Assembly (NCBI GenBank): GCA_038049695.1
Contig: CP142451.1
Location: forward strand, 5,268,001-5,332,000
Reading direction: 5' to 3'
DNA: 64,000 bases
Source of the DNA: Cinnamomum chago
Lineage: Eukaryota > Streptophyta > Magnoliopsida > Laurales > Lauraceae
Part shown: positions 25,501 through 35,416 of the stretch, in pieces
Layout: every line of letters starts with the position of its first letter
Numbering within the stretch: the first letter of the stretch is position 1
Translations under genes and position numbers: made by a program
Notes under the pieces: model-generated
Told to the model about the DNA's origin: nothing
Database searches by the model: none
What the model saw: the letters and a program-made list of their open reading frames with translations, nothing else

Positions 25501-28035
25501 TTGGTCCTTTTTCTTTTTTTCTTTTTGCCGGAGTTCCATGGAATTTTTTCCTTTACAACGGTTTGAGCTTTTGTATTTGTGCTCTTGGCAATTTGAGTGT
25601 CTTATTATAAGCCTGTGAATTTTGTATATTTGTCAGTACACGAGCAAAGAAGTACTTCCTTGTCCTGACATGTGGCCCACCATCCCTAAGCTCAGCACTT
25701 CCAAAGGCCAAAAGTGAAGATGGAGAGAGTTGCAATGACGACAGTGATAGTGATGAAGAAAATAAAACAGTAAGCTGGAAAGCATGCTTTTCATATTTGC
25801 GACATCTTGTTTTTTGTGGAAAAGAAGAAGATTCATCATGTTTTCCTATTGAGAAAAAAATCCTCCAGAATTTCCGTCACCTTGTCACTTATATTTAAGA
25901 GTCACAGTAAGTTGAAAGGTTCAAGTAACCAGTTAATTGGTTTCTTTTCATGCATTATCTGATTGTGACTGGGAGTTTTGAAGTGCTATTTGCACCCAAA
26001 TTATTTGGTGGACATTCCTATTGACTGAGGTTTACATAATATTCTAGGAGGATAAGTTTTTCCTCTCTCCAGAAAATGCCCCTCTTGAACATGACTCTTA
26101 AGGGCCCATTTGTTCGCATGGAAATTCATGGTCAAATAGACACCAATAGAGGATTATTAAAGAGGTGAGGGGGGAAAGGTATTAGTGGAGATATAGATGG
26201 GACATTGACTTTCCTAGGATTTGAATTACTAGGGTGATGGATTGGTATTCATTTCCCCATTTCCTTTTGATGGTCATTTTTTTATATTCACCTTTGTTTC
26301 TTCAATTTTAACCACTTTCAAGAATACTTGTCTAGTTCCTAGGAATTCAATTTCATGAAACAAATGGGCCTAGAGGAACTACTGACACTAATTGTTTCTT
26401 TGTATAATTTATGCATTCCATTTGTGTGTTGTCAATGATTTCCTAGAGAAACAAGTATATATCAGCGCTAATGATGCAGAATGAGCCACAAGTGGTCCCG
26501 CCCAATTGGAGATATATTTCTATTTTATTTCCTTTTATTTTCCTAATTGTTATTTAGCATATTTCTAATTGTATTTGGGTCGGTTTCTATTATTAGTTTA
26601 GGATTGCTTAGGCCCTAAGTTCGCTTATCTATTTATATTATATTGTAGAGATGAAAATCTCAGACTTTGAAATTGAATAGAATCGTGAGTTTTCCCTCGG
26701 AGAGGTGCGTCCTCGTGTTGATGTATCCGTGGAGACGATTTGAGGTGTCTTTGGACACGTGCTTCGGCACTCACACAAGCCATAACCCTAGGGCCTGCAT
26801 CGGTTAGAAAACTTCCCGTTTTTTTTTTTTTCACACAAAAAATGCCCCTACCAGTTGGGCCCACTATGGGGTATGACAACCATGGATTATACCGCTGGAT
26901 GGAATAATCAAGATGAGATCTACTTTTGTGAAGATTTTCAACTCCATGAGATTATCCTAACCCCCTTGATCCATGGCCCCAAAGTTTAATGGTTTTAGAG
27001 ACATCAGTTTCTTGTGATTTCAATCTAAATGTGAGTAAAAGTTGGATGAGTGTCAAATTTAGGCTTCAGACGAATTCACAGGGGGTAGTGTGTGTGAAAT
27101 GATTGGATTGGCTCAAGAGGGCTCCACGCGCTAAAAACATAAGGGAGCCAAAGGGGGAGTTTTTAAAATGGGGAGTTTTTGAGAATTCCTCATATATATA
27201 TATATAGATATATATCGAAAATATTTAGTTCTCACCTATTATATGAGAACTTTTTTGTGGGGCCTAATAAACAACCCATCCAAACCTAACAACCAATAGG
27301 GAACCCCCCCCCCCCCCCCCCGCGTGATGGTCATTGATCCCAAGGATTGACACACATCCGAATGGACAGAACCGTTGGATTGAGGGTTAAATATTTTATT
27401 GATATATGAAGCCATTAAACTTGTTAGGTTTGGATGGGTTGTTTAGTGGGCCCCGCAAAAAAGTTTCTCATATAATAGTTCTCACCTGAATATTTCAGTA
27501 TATATATATATATGTGGAAGGGAGATGCTCCTATAAGAGATATCTCTCACCTTATATGAGAGATAGAGACTTGTTGGCATTAGATAAGGATGTGAGGGTC
27601 CCCACCCAATCTCTCATTTAAGGTAAGAGATATCTCTCATATGAGCATCTCCCTATATATATAATGTCGGTTTATGATATTATCAATACTGTTAGGATTT
27701 CCAATGTCTCAACTTTTGGCACTTTGTCTGTGCCACGACCAATAAGCTACTAATAGGCTGGGATTGATATCATACGAGGTTCAAAACATATTAAGTTTTT
27801 CTATGTTGTCTCGCTACATATTTATTCTATTTATTTTAGCTATGACTTGAATGATCTTTTTGTGTTACAGGTTAGCATTTCAGACAGGCGCAGGCCAAGG
27901 AAAAAGCAGAAAGTAAACAAGAAAGGAAAAGGAAGAGAATGGGTGGTGAAGAAGAAAGAACAGATGAGGAAAAAAGGACATAGTGTGCCTCCTGATACAA
28001 AATACACTGCACGCAAACGCAAGGCTCACTTTTGA
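22531..28035 (+). CDS. BUD23: BUD23/RID2, 18S rRNA (guanine-N7)-methyltransferase
   Basis: SAM-dependent methyltransferase that, in the known family, makes m7G in 18S rRNA during small-subunit maturation, in nucleus and nucleolus, with a TRM112 partner. Exons: 22531-22629, 22720-22795, 23414-23497, 23579-23634, 24630-24686, 24980-25029, 25154-25306, 25637-25769, 27871-28035. All are GT-AG and phases agree; the product is 290 aa, close to Arabidopsis RID2. N terminus [15 protein letters not shown] motif [14 protein letters not shown] (about 54-66); [33 protein letters not shown]; acidic run about 220-235; basic C-terminal WBS domain with RRRPRKKQK and [16 protein letters not shown]. The start is fixed by the conserved N terminus. 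Intron 8 (25770-27870) is swollen by transposons. No break in the frame is seen. Confidence 0.96.
24386..24512 (+). mobile_element. Short LINE-type insertion in BUD23 intron 4
   Basis: A 127-bp stretch ending TTTTAATGAAAGTTATCATTC plus poly-A lies between two copies of GTTAACGCAT (24376-24385 and 24513-24522). Ten extra bases (GCCCATTTGC) sit between the poly-A and the right repeat. The tail matches the family at 984-1017. Confidence 0.6.
26102..26370. mobile_element. MITE family A, copy in BUD23 intron 8
   Basis: Ends GGGCCCATTTGTTCGCATG and CATGAAACAAATGGGCC are inverted repeats. The interior keeps ATTCATGGTCAAAT, GACTTTCCTAGGATT and ACTAGGGTGATGG of the family. About 269 bp; non-coding. 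Confidence 0.75.
26475..26860 (+). mobile_element. LTR-like fragment in BUD23 intron 8
   Basis: U3/R-like AT-rich sequence with a TATTTATATTATATTG core is followed by AGTTTTCCCTCGGAGAGG, GCGTCCTCGTG and other U5-like GC-richer sequence. The general layout resembles a plant LTR, but I could not find matching TG...CA ends with a duplicated target. Confidence 0.4.
27210..27512. mobile_element. Long-TIR MITE (about 300 bp) containing poly-C
   Basis: The left arm (about 27210-27293) and right arm (about 27420-27512) are imperfect reverse complements over roughly 80 bp, sharing TTGTTAGGTTTGGATGGGTT and GCAAAAAAGTT.CTCATATAATA. The centre holds an 18-base poly-C (27304-27321). Flanks are TA repeats, which hide the target duplication. 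Confidence 0.8.
27520..27653. mobile_element. 134-bp foldback MITE
   Basis: GGGAGATGCTC.CTATAAGAGATATCTCTC at the left pairs with the right end GAGAGATATCTCTCATATGAGCATCTCCC at about 45 bp with few mismatches. A related single arm lies at about 11720-11765. It sits between TA tracts only 7 bp after the previous MITE. Confidence 0.8.
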
Positions 28036-28700
28036 TATCCCAGCATAATTATTTGATGAGAGAAATGGAGCATTGTTGCAAGGATAGTCAAATTTCACTT
28101 TCTTCTGTTTTGTAGCGGGCTTTTCTTTTTTTCTTTTTTCCCTTCCCGCTCTTGTTTTTATATATTTTTGTTCTCTCTGGAATACTCTGTAAAGAGTGGA
28201 ATTTATTTTGATCAATATTCAGCAGGAATGAAATCCATTATCTGTTGAAGGCATCTTTGTTGTGTGAGAAGACTGTATAATCCGAACATGTGGTTTGATG
28301 CTGTCTTAATAGAAGAATGTTAAGAATGTTGAATTTGATTTTCAGAATGTTAAAGAGTTTTATTATTGATTTTTAGTGAAATTTAATGTGTAACCAGAGC
28401 CTGTTTCTCCACCTCTAGTTTTCGCCCACGAATACCTAGCAAACAAATATAACAACAGGTGAACCAATATGGAATTCTCACTTTTCAGCTGTATTAGACT
28501 TGGAGAATGAAGCCTCTTTTTTCCCTTACAAATGGCAGGTATGCTGCCATGCTGGCCTATCGCACACAAGACCAGCAAATGCTGATTCGGTTTTTCTCTC
28601 TTTCGCTGGCAATGTAAATACTGTTGTGGTAAAAAGCACATTTAGCAATTATTTATGTTAACAAGAAGCATAAAAAGCCAGGAAGATGCTAAGGGAATCA
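28036..28700. other. BUD23 3' region
   Basis: Presumed 3'UTR and downstream sequence. No clear second gene. AT-rich sequence around 28180-28230 could hold the polyadenylation site. Confidence 0.5.
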
Positions 28701-29133
28701 CATGATGTCTGATCATTAAAACGGGGTCTAGAAAGAAAGGAGTTTTTGTAGTTGAGAACCCTGCAGGTGGGGCCCGCCTGAATGCATGTTAATCAGTGGG
28801 GCAGAACGGGTATGAATGTCTCTACTCATGGATGAGAGGAAGGGCTAGGACCCTATCAGATGGTAATCACAACCACTTGCTTAACATGGTTTATTAGACA
28901 TTAAACTGTTAAAACTAGGAAGGAAATACTTTTGTTTGAAACCAACCCCCCATGATGTCTGATCATTAAAACGGGGTCCAGGAAGAAAGGAGTTTTAGTA
29001 GTTGTGAACCTTGCAGGTGGGGCCCACCTGAATGCATGTTAAGCAGTGGGGCAGAAGGGGTATGAATGTATCTACTCATGGATGAGAGGAAGGGCTAGGA
29101 CCCTATCAGATGTTAATCACAACCACATGCTTA
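28701..29133. repeat. Direct duplication of about 183 bp
   Basis: 28701-28883 and 28951-29133 are nearly identical copies with period 250, both starting CATGATGTCTGATCATTAAA and sharing GGGCTAGGACCCTATCAGAT near the end. The 67-bp spacer is unrelated. Confidence 0.92.
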
Positions 29134-30487
29134 GTCCCCCACCCCCACCCCACACATGCGCGCGGGGCCGCCCTAGTGGTTACACATTTTCATCATCGAA
29201 GCCGTTAAATTGTGTGGCCCTTAATCGAATAATTTCAATCATATGAAGCCCATGTGGGACCCATTTGCTAAAAACCCATGATGAAATGGGTCGGGTTTAA
29301 ATGGGGTGGCAATGGGTCGGGTTTAAATGGGGACCAACCTGAGGGGTGGGTCTGGCATGTTAAAATCAGTGATGTGTGCAGGTTCAGGTTTCATCTCGCT
29401 GACCCGATGGGTCATTATGCATTTACGCCTGTTAAATCATAGTTGACTGCTCATTAGTAACTGAGTTAATTTGGTTGATGGAGTTGAATTGAAAATTTAA
29501 AGTGGTTGATTCGGTTGGGATTTTAAGGACAATTTGTTGTCTTAGGGTGTTTCTTCAACTTACATGGATTTAAGTTAAATTACAAAAAAATATCATGTGG
29601 CGTAAAAATTTGGAATTAAAGTTAAATTGAAGAATTTGTGGTTGATTGAGTTGGGATTTTAGTTGAATTAAAGATTTTTTAACGACTGAAATGGTACACA
29701 CTGACTTACAATATTTTTTAGGTGGCAAACTGTAACTTTTTTTTTTTTTTTTTTTTGTAATTTTTGAATATTTATAGAATTAGTATTTTAATATTTTATT
29801 TTCTTACTGTGGCATTTCATGCTATAAATATACCACTAAACCCCCAACCCGACCCGGCCCGAACTGTCACAAATGGGGCGGCTCGGGGTGGGTATGGAGT
29901 TCAATGGAAGGTTACGAGGCGGGTTAAAAATTAATGACCTGAGACCCTTCACAGGGCAGGGCGGGTTTGGAATAGGTTGCTTATCAACCTTGGCGAGTTT
30001 GGAATTAGTATGACCCTACCCCGACCTGCCCCATCTCCATCCCAATTCAACCCACTCCCCAATGATTTGCATGCAAATCCAAGGTACGGTGTAAATGATG
30101 ATCAGTCATACCCATAGCCACCAAGCATTGAGCCAATCTCAGAAAGAAATGACACCTACATCCATTTATACTTCCACCCAATCAGGTTGTATGGTTATGA
30201 TTTTCTCCTACGGTTACAATGTAGGATCTTCAGTCTCGCACTTAATTCAAAGGGCCCGCTTTGGGGACGCAATCCTCCCTCATGTGGTTGAAAAAGGCAC
30301 AATGAAACAAACACCAATACAGCACTTCACAGCAATATATGACCACCGGAAACATCTTTCTCATTCCACTTGTCCTACTTCTAAAAACATCTCATTCATC
30401 CGTTTCCAATTGCTCTCGTAGTCGTAGAAAAGGCAGAATTGTCGACGTATTTCAGTTGATGAAACTTGAATCGTTTCAAAGGTAAAA
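29134..30487. other. Intergenic with hAT-like remnants
   Basis: Repeated GGGTCGGGTTTAAATGGGG (29288-29333), GACCCGGCCCG and related G/C-rich motifs near 29850-30040 resemble subterminal parts of hAT-like elements. Terminal repeats are not complete. No supported gene. Confidence 0.4.
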
Positions 30488-30660
30488 ATGGCTCAGGGTG
30501 CTGAACTAGTAGAGCCAAAGTCCATTTCAACCTGGCAAAAGAATAAGTTGCTGACATTGTTGATTGCTGTCTCACAGCAGCTGCTCAAATGCTTGAGGGC
30601 ATGGAAGATGAAGAGTTGTCGAGGGAGCTCTCTGCTTCACTTCAGATTTCTTTAGAGTGA
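30488..30660 (+). pseudogene. Coding-like fragment of unknown gene
   Basis: One frame from ATG 30488 reads MAQGAELVEPKSISTWQK; another from about 30541 to the stop at 30658-30660 reads VADIVDCCLTAAAQ and ends EELSRELSASLQISLE-stop. A good acceptor-like sequence (TTGCTGTCTCACAG) lies between. The strings look like real protein in two frames, joined by a frame break, so a gene relic or small retrocopy is likely. I do not recognise the parent. Confidence 0.35.
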
Positions 30661-30756
30661 ATCTCTTTGAGTGATTTTGATACCTTTTGCTTGCTTAGAA
30701 ATGCTTGTAGTGTTCTTATAAGATCAAGTATTTGGTTTATTTAGAGTTTTTATTTC

Positions 30757-31766
30757 TCCCATAAAATCAACTAAAACAAGCTATTCTCCCTTATCTAATA
30801 AATCCATATAAGAAAAATCAAGATTAGTCAAGCAAAAAGAATCTAGGTGCATGGATATATAGATCAATATTTCTTTATATAAAACAGAGATCATTGGTTT
30901 ATACATTAGATATGAAACTTCGCATTTAAAAATAATGAGAAATAACGAGCTCATTTTAATGAATTAAAACCATTTAAAATAATCATTATTTCATTGTTTT
31001 AGCATCAAGAGCCGTATTTCACTCTAATCGGAGAGGAACTTATACAAAATATTGATTACATGTAAGTCACTTTACCCATTATTGATTAATGAAAATGGGC
31101 GGTGGGCGAGAGAGGGATATTAGAGCGAGAGAGGGGAGGTTAGGGGAGAAAGGCGTGTTATGTAATATAACTTTTAGCAGGGGCCACTTATGCCCGCCGC
31201 AACAAATAATTTTTAATGTCACTCAACACATAATGGACGCTAAAAACTCCTTTTACCCTTGAAAGTATTAGCCGCTGCTAAATATTTTACGGTAAAAATA
31301 AATTTTTTTCCTGCAACTCGTTGGCGTTTTTGGATCAATGTTTTTAATGACAGTCATAACGAAGGCCGCCGTAAAAGTAATTTAAAAATTGCATTACAGC
31401 GGGGTCCAGCTTTGGCTGCCGCTATAAGTGTCTTATAGCGACAAATTTTACCGGCCACCGCTATAAGGCTGCCGCTATAAATATTCACTCAAATTGGAGT
31501 TGCTTTACAATAAGATTGAGCATATATTATTTAGATTGCCATAGATACTCAATTTTAGAGTGAGAACGAGTCTTATTTGCATGATATTTGGGGTCAACCC
31601 ATTGAAGGGAAGGACCTTCATTTTTTTTTTTTAGTTCGGATTTTAGTTAGTGGCCCTCATGTGGGGTTAGGGAGTTCATCCTAAAAAAAAAAAAAACTGT
31701 ACCATGGTGATGACCCACCCCCGTGATGATGGACTTGTGGTGAATCTACCAGTGTAATGATTTTTA
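30757..31766. mobile_element. Dispersed repeat, copy 2
   Basis: Matches 14075-15826 in two blocks (30757-31096 and about 31482-31766). It lacks the 861-bp nested transposon, and GGTGATGACC is present once (31706-31715). Its middle is replaced by 31097-31481. Confidence 0.85.
31097..31481. mobile_element. CACTA-like subterminal fragment (weak)
   Basis: The segment has repeated GC-rich motifs in both orientations (GCCGCTATAA, TTATAGCG, CCGCCGTAAAA, CGCTAAAAAC), as in subterminal regions of plant CACTA elements. No CACTA terminus or 3-bp duplication was identified. It replaces sequence present in the other copy of the host repeat. Confidence 0.35.
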
Positions 31767-32171
31767 TTTTTATTTTTATTTTGTCTCTTCATCAGTAAAA
31801 ATAACTTGGGATAAAATATGCAATGTGCATGAAAAATACAATGTGCACAATATAATCTCCCAAGCCTTATTCAAATGGACTAGAAGGGGTCTTTGAAAAA
31901 ATCCCCACCCTTCCCACTTGTGTTGGCTTCCTCTTCATACTTGTGTTTGCTCGCTTGGATTTTAGCCCTGCGTGCTGGGTAACCGAGAGAAAAAAAAAAG
32001 TCTCATTCAAATGGTAACAAAAGGGAGGGCCCCCACCCATCAAAATGAAAGGATCATGATGGCTCCATTTCATTTGACGGTGAAATCATGGTGGGGTTCA
32101 CTCACCCATGCAGCCATGCTTATAGGCTCATGATTATAGGCATATCCCCATACACTCACCCATGCAGCCAT
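31767..32171. other. Intergenic, nothing recognised
   Basis: AT-rich sequence with short T and A runs; no gene or named element seen. Confidence 0.4.
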
Positions 32172-32572
32172 TCACTCTAATGCGATCGCAAGAGTGTCTA
32201 AATTGAAGACTAATCCTTGGAAGTTTCACTTCCACCTGAATGAAATTAGAGAGTTATATGTTGGAATCAATGTTTCCTTTCGCCATGAGGTTAGATCGGC
32301 TAACACCGGCTAACTCCATGGTAGATGTGTTAGCCAAGCAAGGGGTTGATATGTTGCTTCCTTGGGTGGGTGTAATTATGTAAATAACTGATAGGTTGTT
32401 TGTTTCTTTGGGTGAGTGTGATTTTGTTAGTAGGGTTGGAGGTGCTGCATTTCTCTTGCACATCCCCTTCATCTCTTTCTTTGATTTTTTGTACTTTATA
32501 CCTTTTTTGTACTTTGTACTTTTTTCTTTGAATGAAATCTTTGGTTATAGTTTAAAAAAAAAAAAAAAAAAA
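32172..32572 (+). mobile_element. LINE 3' end with RNase H-like remnant
   Basis: A frame-broken stretch encodes a CRHEVRSAN-like and then a MVDVLAKQGVD-like string, the C-terminal part of RNase H in plant L1-type LINEs. The frame is broken by a small repeat of CGGCTAAC near 32296-32312. A T-rich 3'UTR and about 21 A's (32552-32572) follow. It is 5' truncated. Confidence 0.6.
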
Positions 32573-33689
32573 ACCTCATGTGCCCATCTTAAAAAAAAAA
32601 TGGGCATGTCCATCCAAATGATGAAATAGTGATGAGCTCCTCACCCTGTGATGGAATCACATGAGACCCACCCATAAAATATATATAGTCACTGTGTCTA
32701 ATGAGTAATGATGAATATCAATGCTCCAAACATCTATTAAAGAAGATTTAATATCAAGATGAGCATCACCCGACCCAAATGATGAATATAAATGCCCATC
32801 ACGGATCCGTTATTTGGATAGCTAGGTTGAATTGATTTTTCATCCAGAACTGCCCAATATGATTAAATTTACCGGTTGGTTGTCCCTATGACCTACTTTG
32901 CTTAGGCTCATCAAGAATCCATTAATTGGATGGAGATGAGGTCTATCCTAAAATCAACGTTAGAGTAGGCTCTGGTGTGAAAATGATTTACATGGGTAAA
33001 AATGTAAATCACTTAGCCTATGTTTGACATCTCTATTTTATACTTTTATTTCTTTGAATGTCTAAATCGTACAGAGGTTTGAACAATTAAAGCGTTTGGC
33101 ACAAGATCATAGACTTCGTCTGCTTTAGACGTTTAGAAGCAAATCTTTTAAAATCCAAATGCCCCAAAAGTGGGCTGATGGGAAATAGAGATTTTGGGTC
33201 ATAAAATATAGAGGCGGGGTATTTAAAATAGATTCATGCGTTACCAAACTGCCATTATTACTATGTTCTTCACTCACATACATAAACAGATGTAAATCCA
33301 TGCATCATTGTTAAAAATTTGCATCAAATCCATGTTACAGGGATAAGTTTTAAATCCATGCAAATACAGGAGGAAGAGGAGAATGAGGAGATAATTTTTG
33401 AACAGAGAAAGGAAGTGTCTTTTAAGTTTGAAGTATCCCATGAAAATCTAACTCTTACAACTGTCCCCCTATTTGGGTTTGTTTCATAATTTTATAAAAA
33501 TGCATTTGAAGATTGGAATGAATTAATTTGTTTTGTGCAATGTGGCAGGCATGATACTCCTGTAAGAAACCTACACGATTGTGTTATATCATGCACAAAC
33601 AATCACAACCGTTCAAAAAATGGACCCCACTATGTCCCCAGCGAGTGCAACCATCCTCATATGATTGGCAACCTCACTCTAATAAAGAT
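32573..33689. other. Intergenic, nothing recognised
   Basis: AT-rich sequence between a LINE tail and a hairpin MITE. No coding region is supported. Confidence 0.4.
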
Positions 33690-33905
33690 TCCCCTTGTAT
33701 GTGTCCGGATCACCTATCACAATTGTTATACCTTCACCGTGAGTGAACCAATAACGGTCCGTCACGTCATCCAAAATTTTAGGTGATTTTGAAGTTTAAA
33801 TAAGATGAAAGAAAATCACCTAAAATTTTGGATGACGTGACGGACTGTTATTGGTTCACTCACGGATGTAACAACTGCGATAGATGATCCGGACTCTCTT
33901 TGTAT
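33690..33905. mobile_element. Near-perfect palindromic MITE
   Basis: The left arm (about 33690-33790) and right arm (about 33812-33905) pair almost fully. Inner arms ATCCAAAATTTTAGGTGATTTT and AAAATCACCTAAAATTTTGGAT flank a loop of about 21 bases; outer arms share CACGTCA, CCAATAAC, TGAGTGAACC and GATCCGGAC. A transcript would fold into a hairpin of about 90 bp. Confidence 0.85.
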
Positions 33906-34366
33906 ATATTTGTAGGGCCCACTAACCTCGCTAGATGGTATAAGGATGGACTCGGTTAAGCATCTGGTAGAGCTATTTTAACTCGATTCCATGGATTTTT
34001 TTTACATGGTGGGGTCAATGCTCCTACAAACACAGACGGGTCCCACCTAACAGGGCTTTCCTTTATTGGGATGGGCTGAACTTCACCATAGGGCCCACCT
34101 ATTGATCATATGGACCATTAAAAAATAAAAGTCATTCCCTGCAATGGCATATCCTGAATTTTACTTTAAAAGCAATTGATCCCACTATAATATCGAGCAA
34201 ATGATAAATAATGTTATTTGTGCCGTTCACTTTATCATTCACATGCTTATCTAATGGTGGGACCAACTTTTATTAAAGTAAAATTTGAGGATATGTTACT
34301 CGAAGGATGACATTCATATTCGACATTCCACATTTTCAATAGTGGGCCCAACGTTGGAGTTCCACA

Positions 34367-35183
34367 TAGGCCTGTCAATGGGCCGATGTCAAATCCCATC
34401 CTGTGCGGGCTCGAGTTGGGCCCGGGCCGGGCCTAGGCTTTAACACGATCTTGAACAGAAGGATATAATTATATACAGCCTAGGTTTTGTGGATGTGTTG
34501 ACTTGACTTCTGGGCTTGAAACATGACAAAGCTCACTATTGAATAACTACAAAGTTGTTCCCAAAGGTTTTGTGTAGAAAATGTCATATAAGCTAAAGCA
34601 TTGGGTGTATCTTGGTACATTAAGAAAATTGAAGATGGGTTGCTCGAGATTTAGTGGAAAGGACTAAAACTAATGGTGAAAAAAAAGAAGAATCTCATGG
34701 ATTTGCATTTTATTTGGAATTGGAAAGGTGGGTGGCCGGGAGTATAGGTTTTGGAAGTGAGGTTCTCAGGACTTTACTATTTCATTCTTACCTTAACCAG
34801 TAATGAATATGGGAAAGTTGAGCTAGGAATAAGCTGATTTCATTCTTACCTTAATAAATAATGTAATGACTAAAAGGCCAAAATGGTATGATAAAGATAA
34901 TTACGGCAAAGATACTGTTTTAAGGGCATCAATCAGAAATTAACAGAAGTAAAATATACAACTTGAAACATCAAAAGATATAGTAAAAAAATAGTAAAAC
35001 TAGCTTGGAGCAAGCCAAGCCGGGCCGGGCCGGGCCGGGGCTTCCTTTGCCCAGTCACTGTCTCATTTTGGCCGGACTTTATAATTATTGATCAAGCCCA
35101 AAATTTTTTAAAAGCCCTGTATTTTCAGATTTGGGGTGGGCCGGGCCGGGTACCTATTTCAAACGGCTAAATTGACAATCCTG
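34367..35183. mobile_element. 817-bp hAT-like element with 8-bp TSD
   Basis: Flanked by GTTCCACA on both sides (34359-34366, 35184-35191). The left end TAGGCCTGTCAATGGGCCG pairs with the right end CGGCTAAATTGACAATCCTG. Subterminal GGGCCGGGCC clusters occur at 34420-34435, 35010-35040 and 35143-35160. Non-coding, so non-autonomous. It ends 233 bp before the LHT start codon. Confidence 0.88.
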
Positions 35184-35416
35184 GTTCCACACATCCCAGG
35201 AATCCGGACTCCTTATAGGAAGGATAAGAGTGGAATTCTCAAGTCCTAATTAGACACTAGAACGTAACCTCTTTCCTCTTATCACTCTACTTCTTTCTGT
35301 TTTGGAAAGAGCCATTGCTTATCAGGAAGCAGATATTGCATGTTTGGAGTCAGAGTAGTCTTTCTCTTTATTTTCGCATCAAAGTGAGTGGTTTTGGTTT
35401 GATTTGGTAGAGAGAT

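Noticed and set aside
30095..30421. 108-codon open frame on the plus strand
   Set aside because: Composition is not coding-like, there is no recognisable motif, and it sits among hAT-like remnants.
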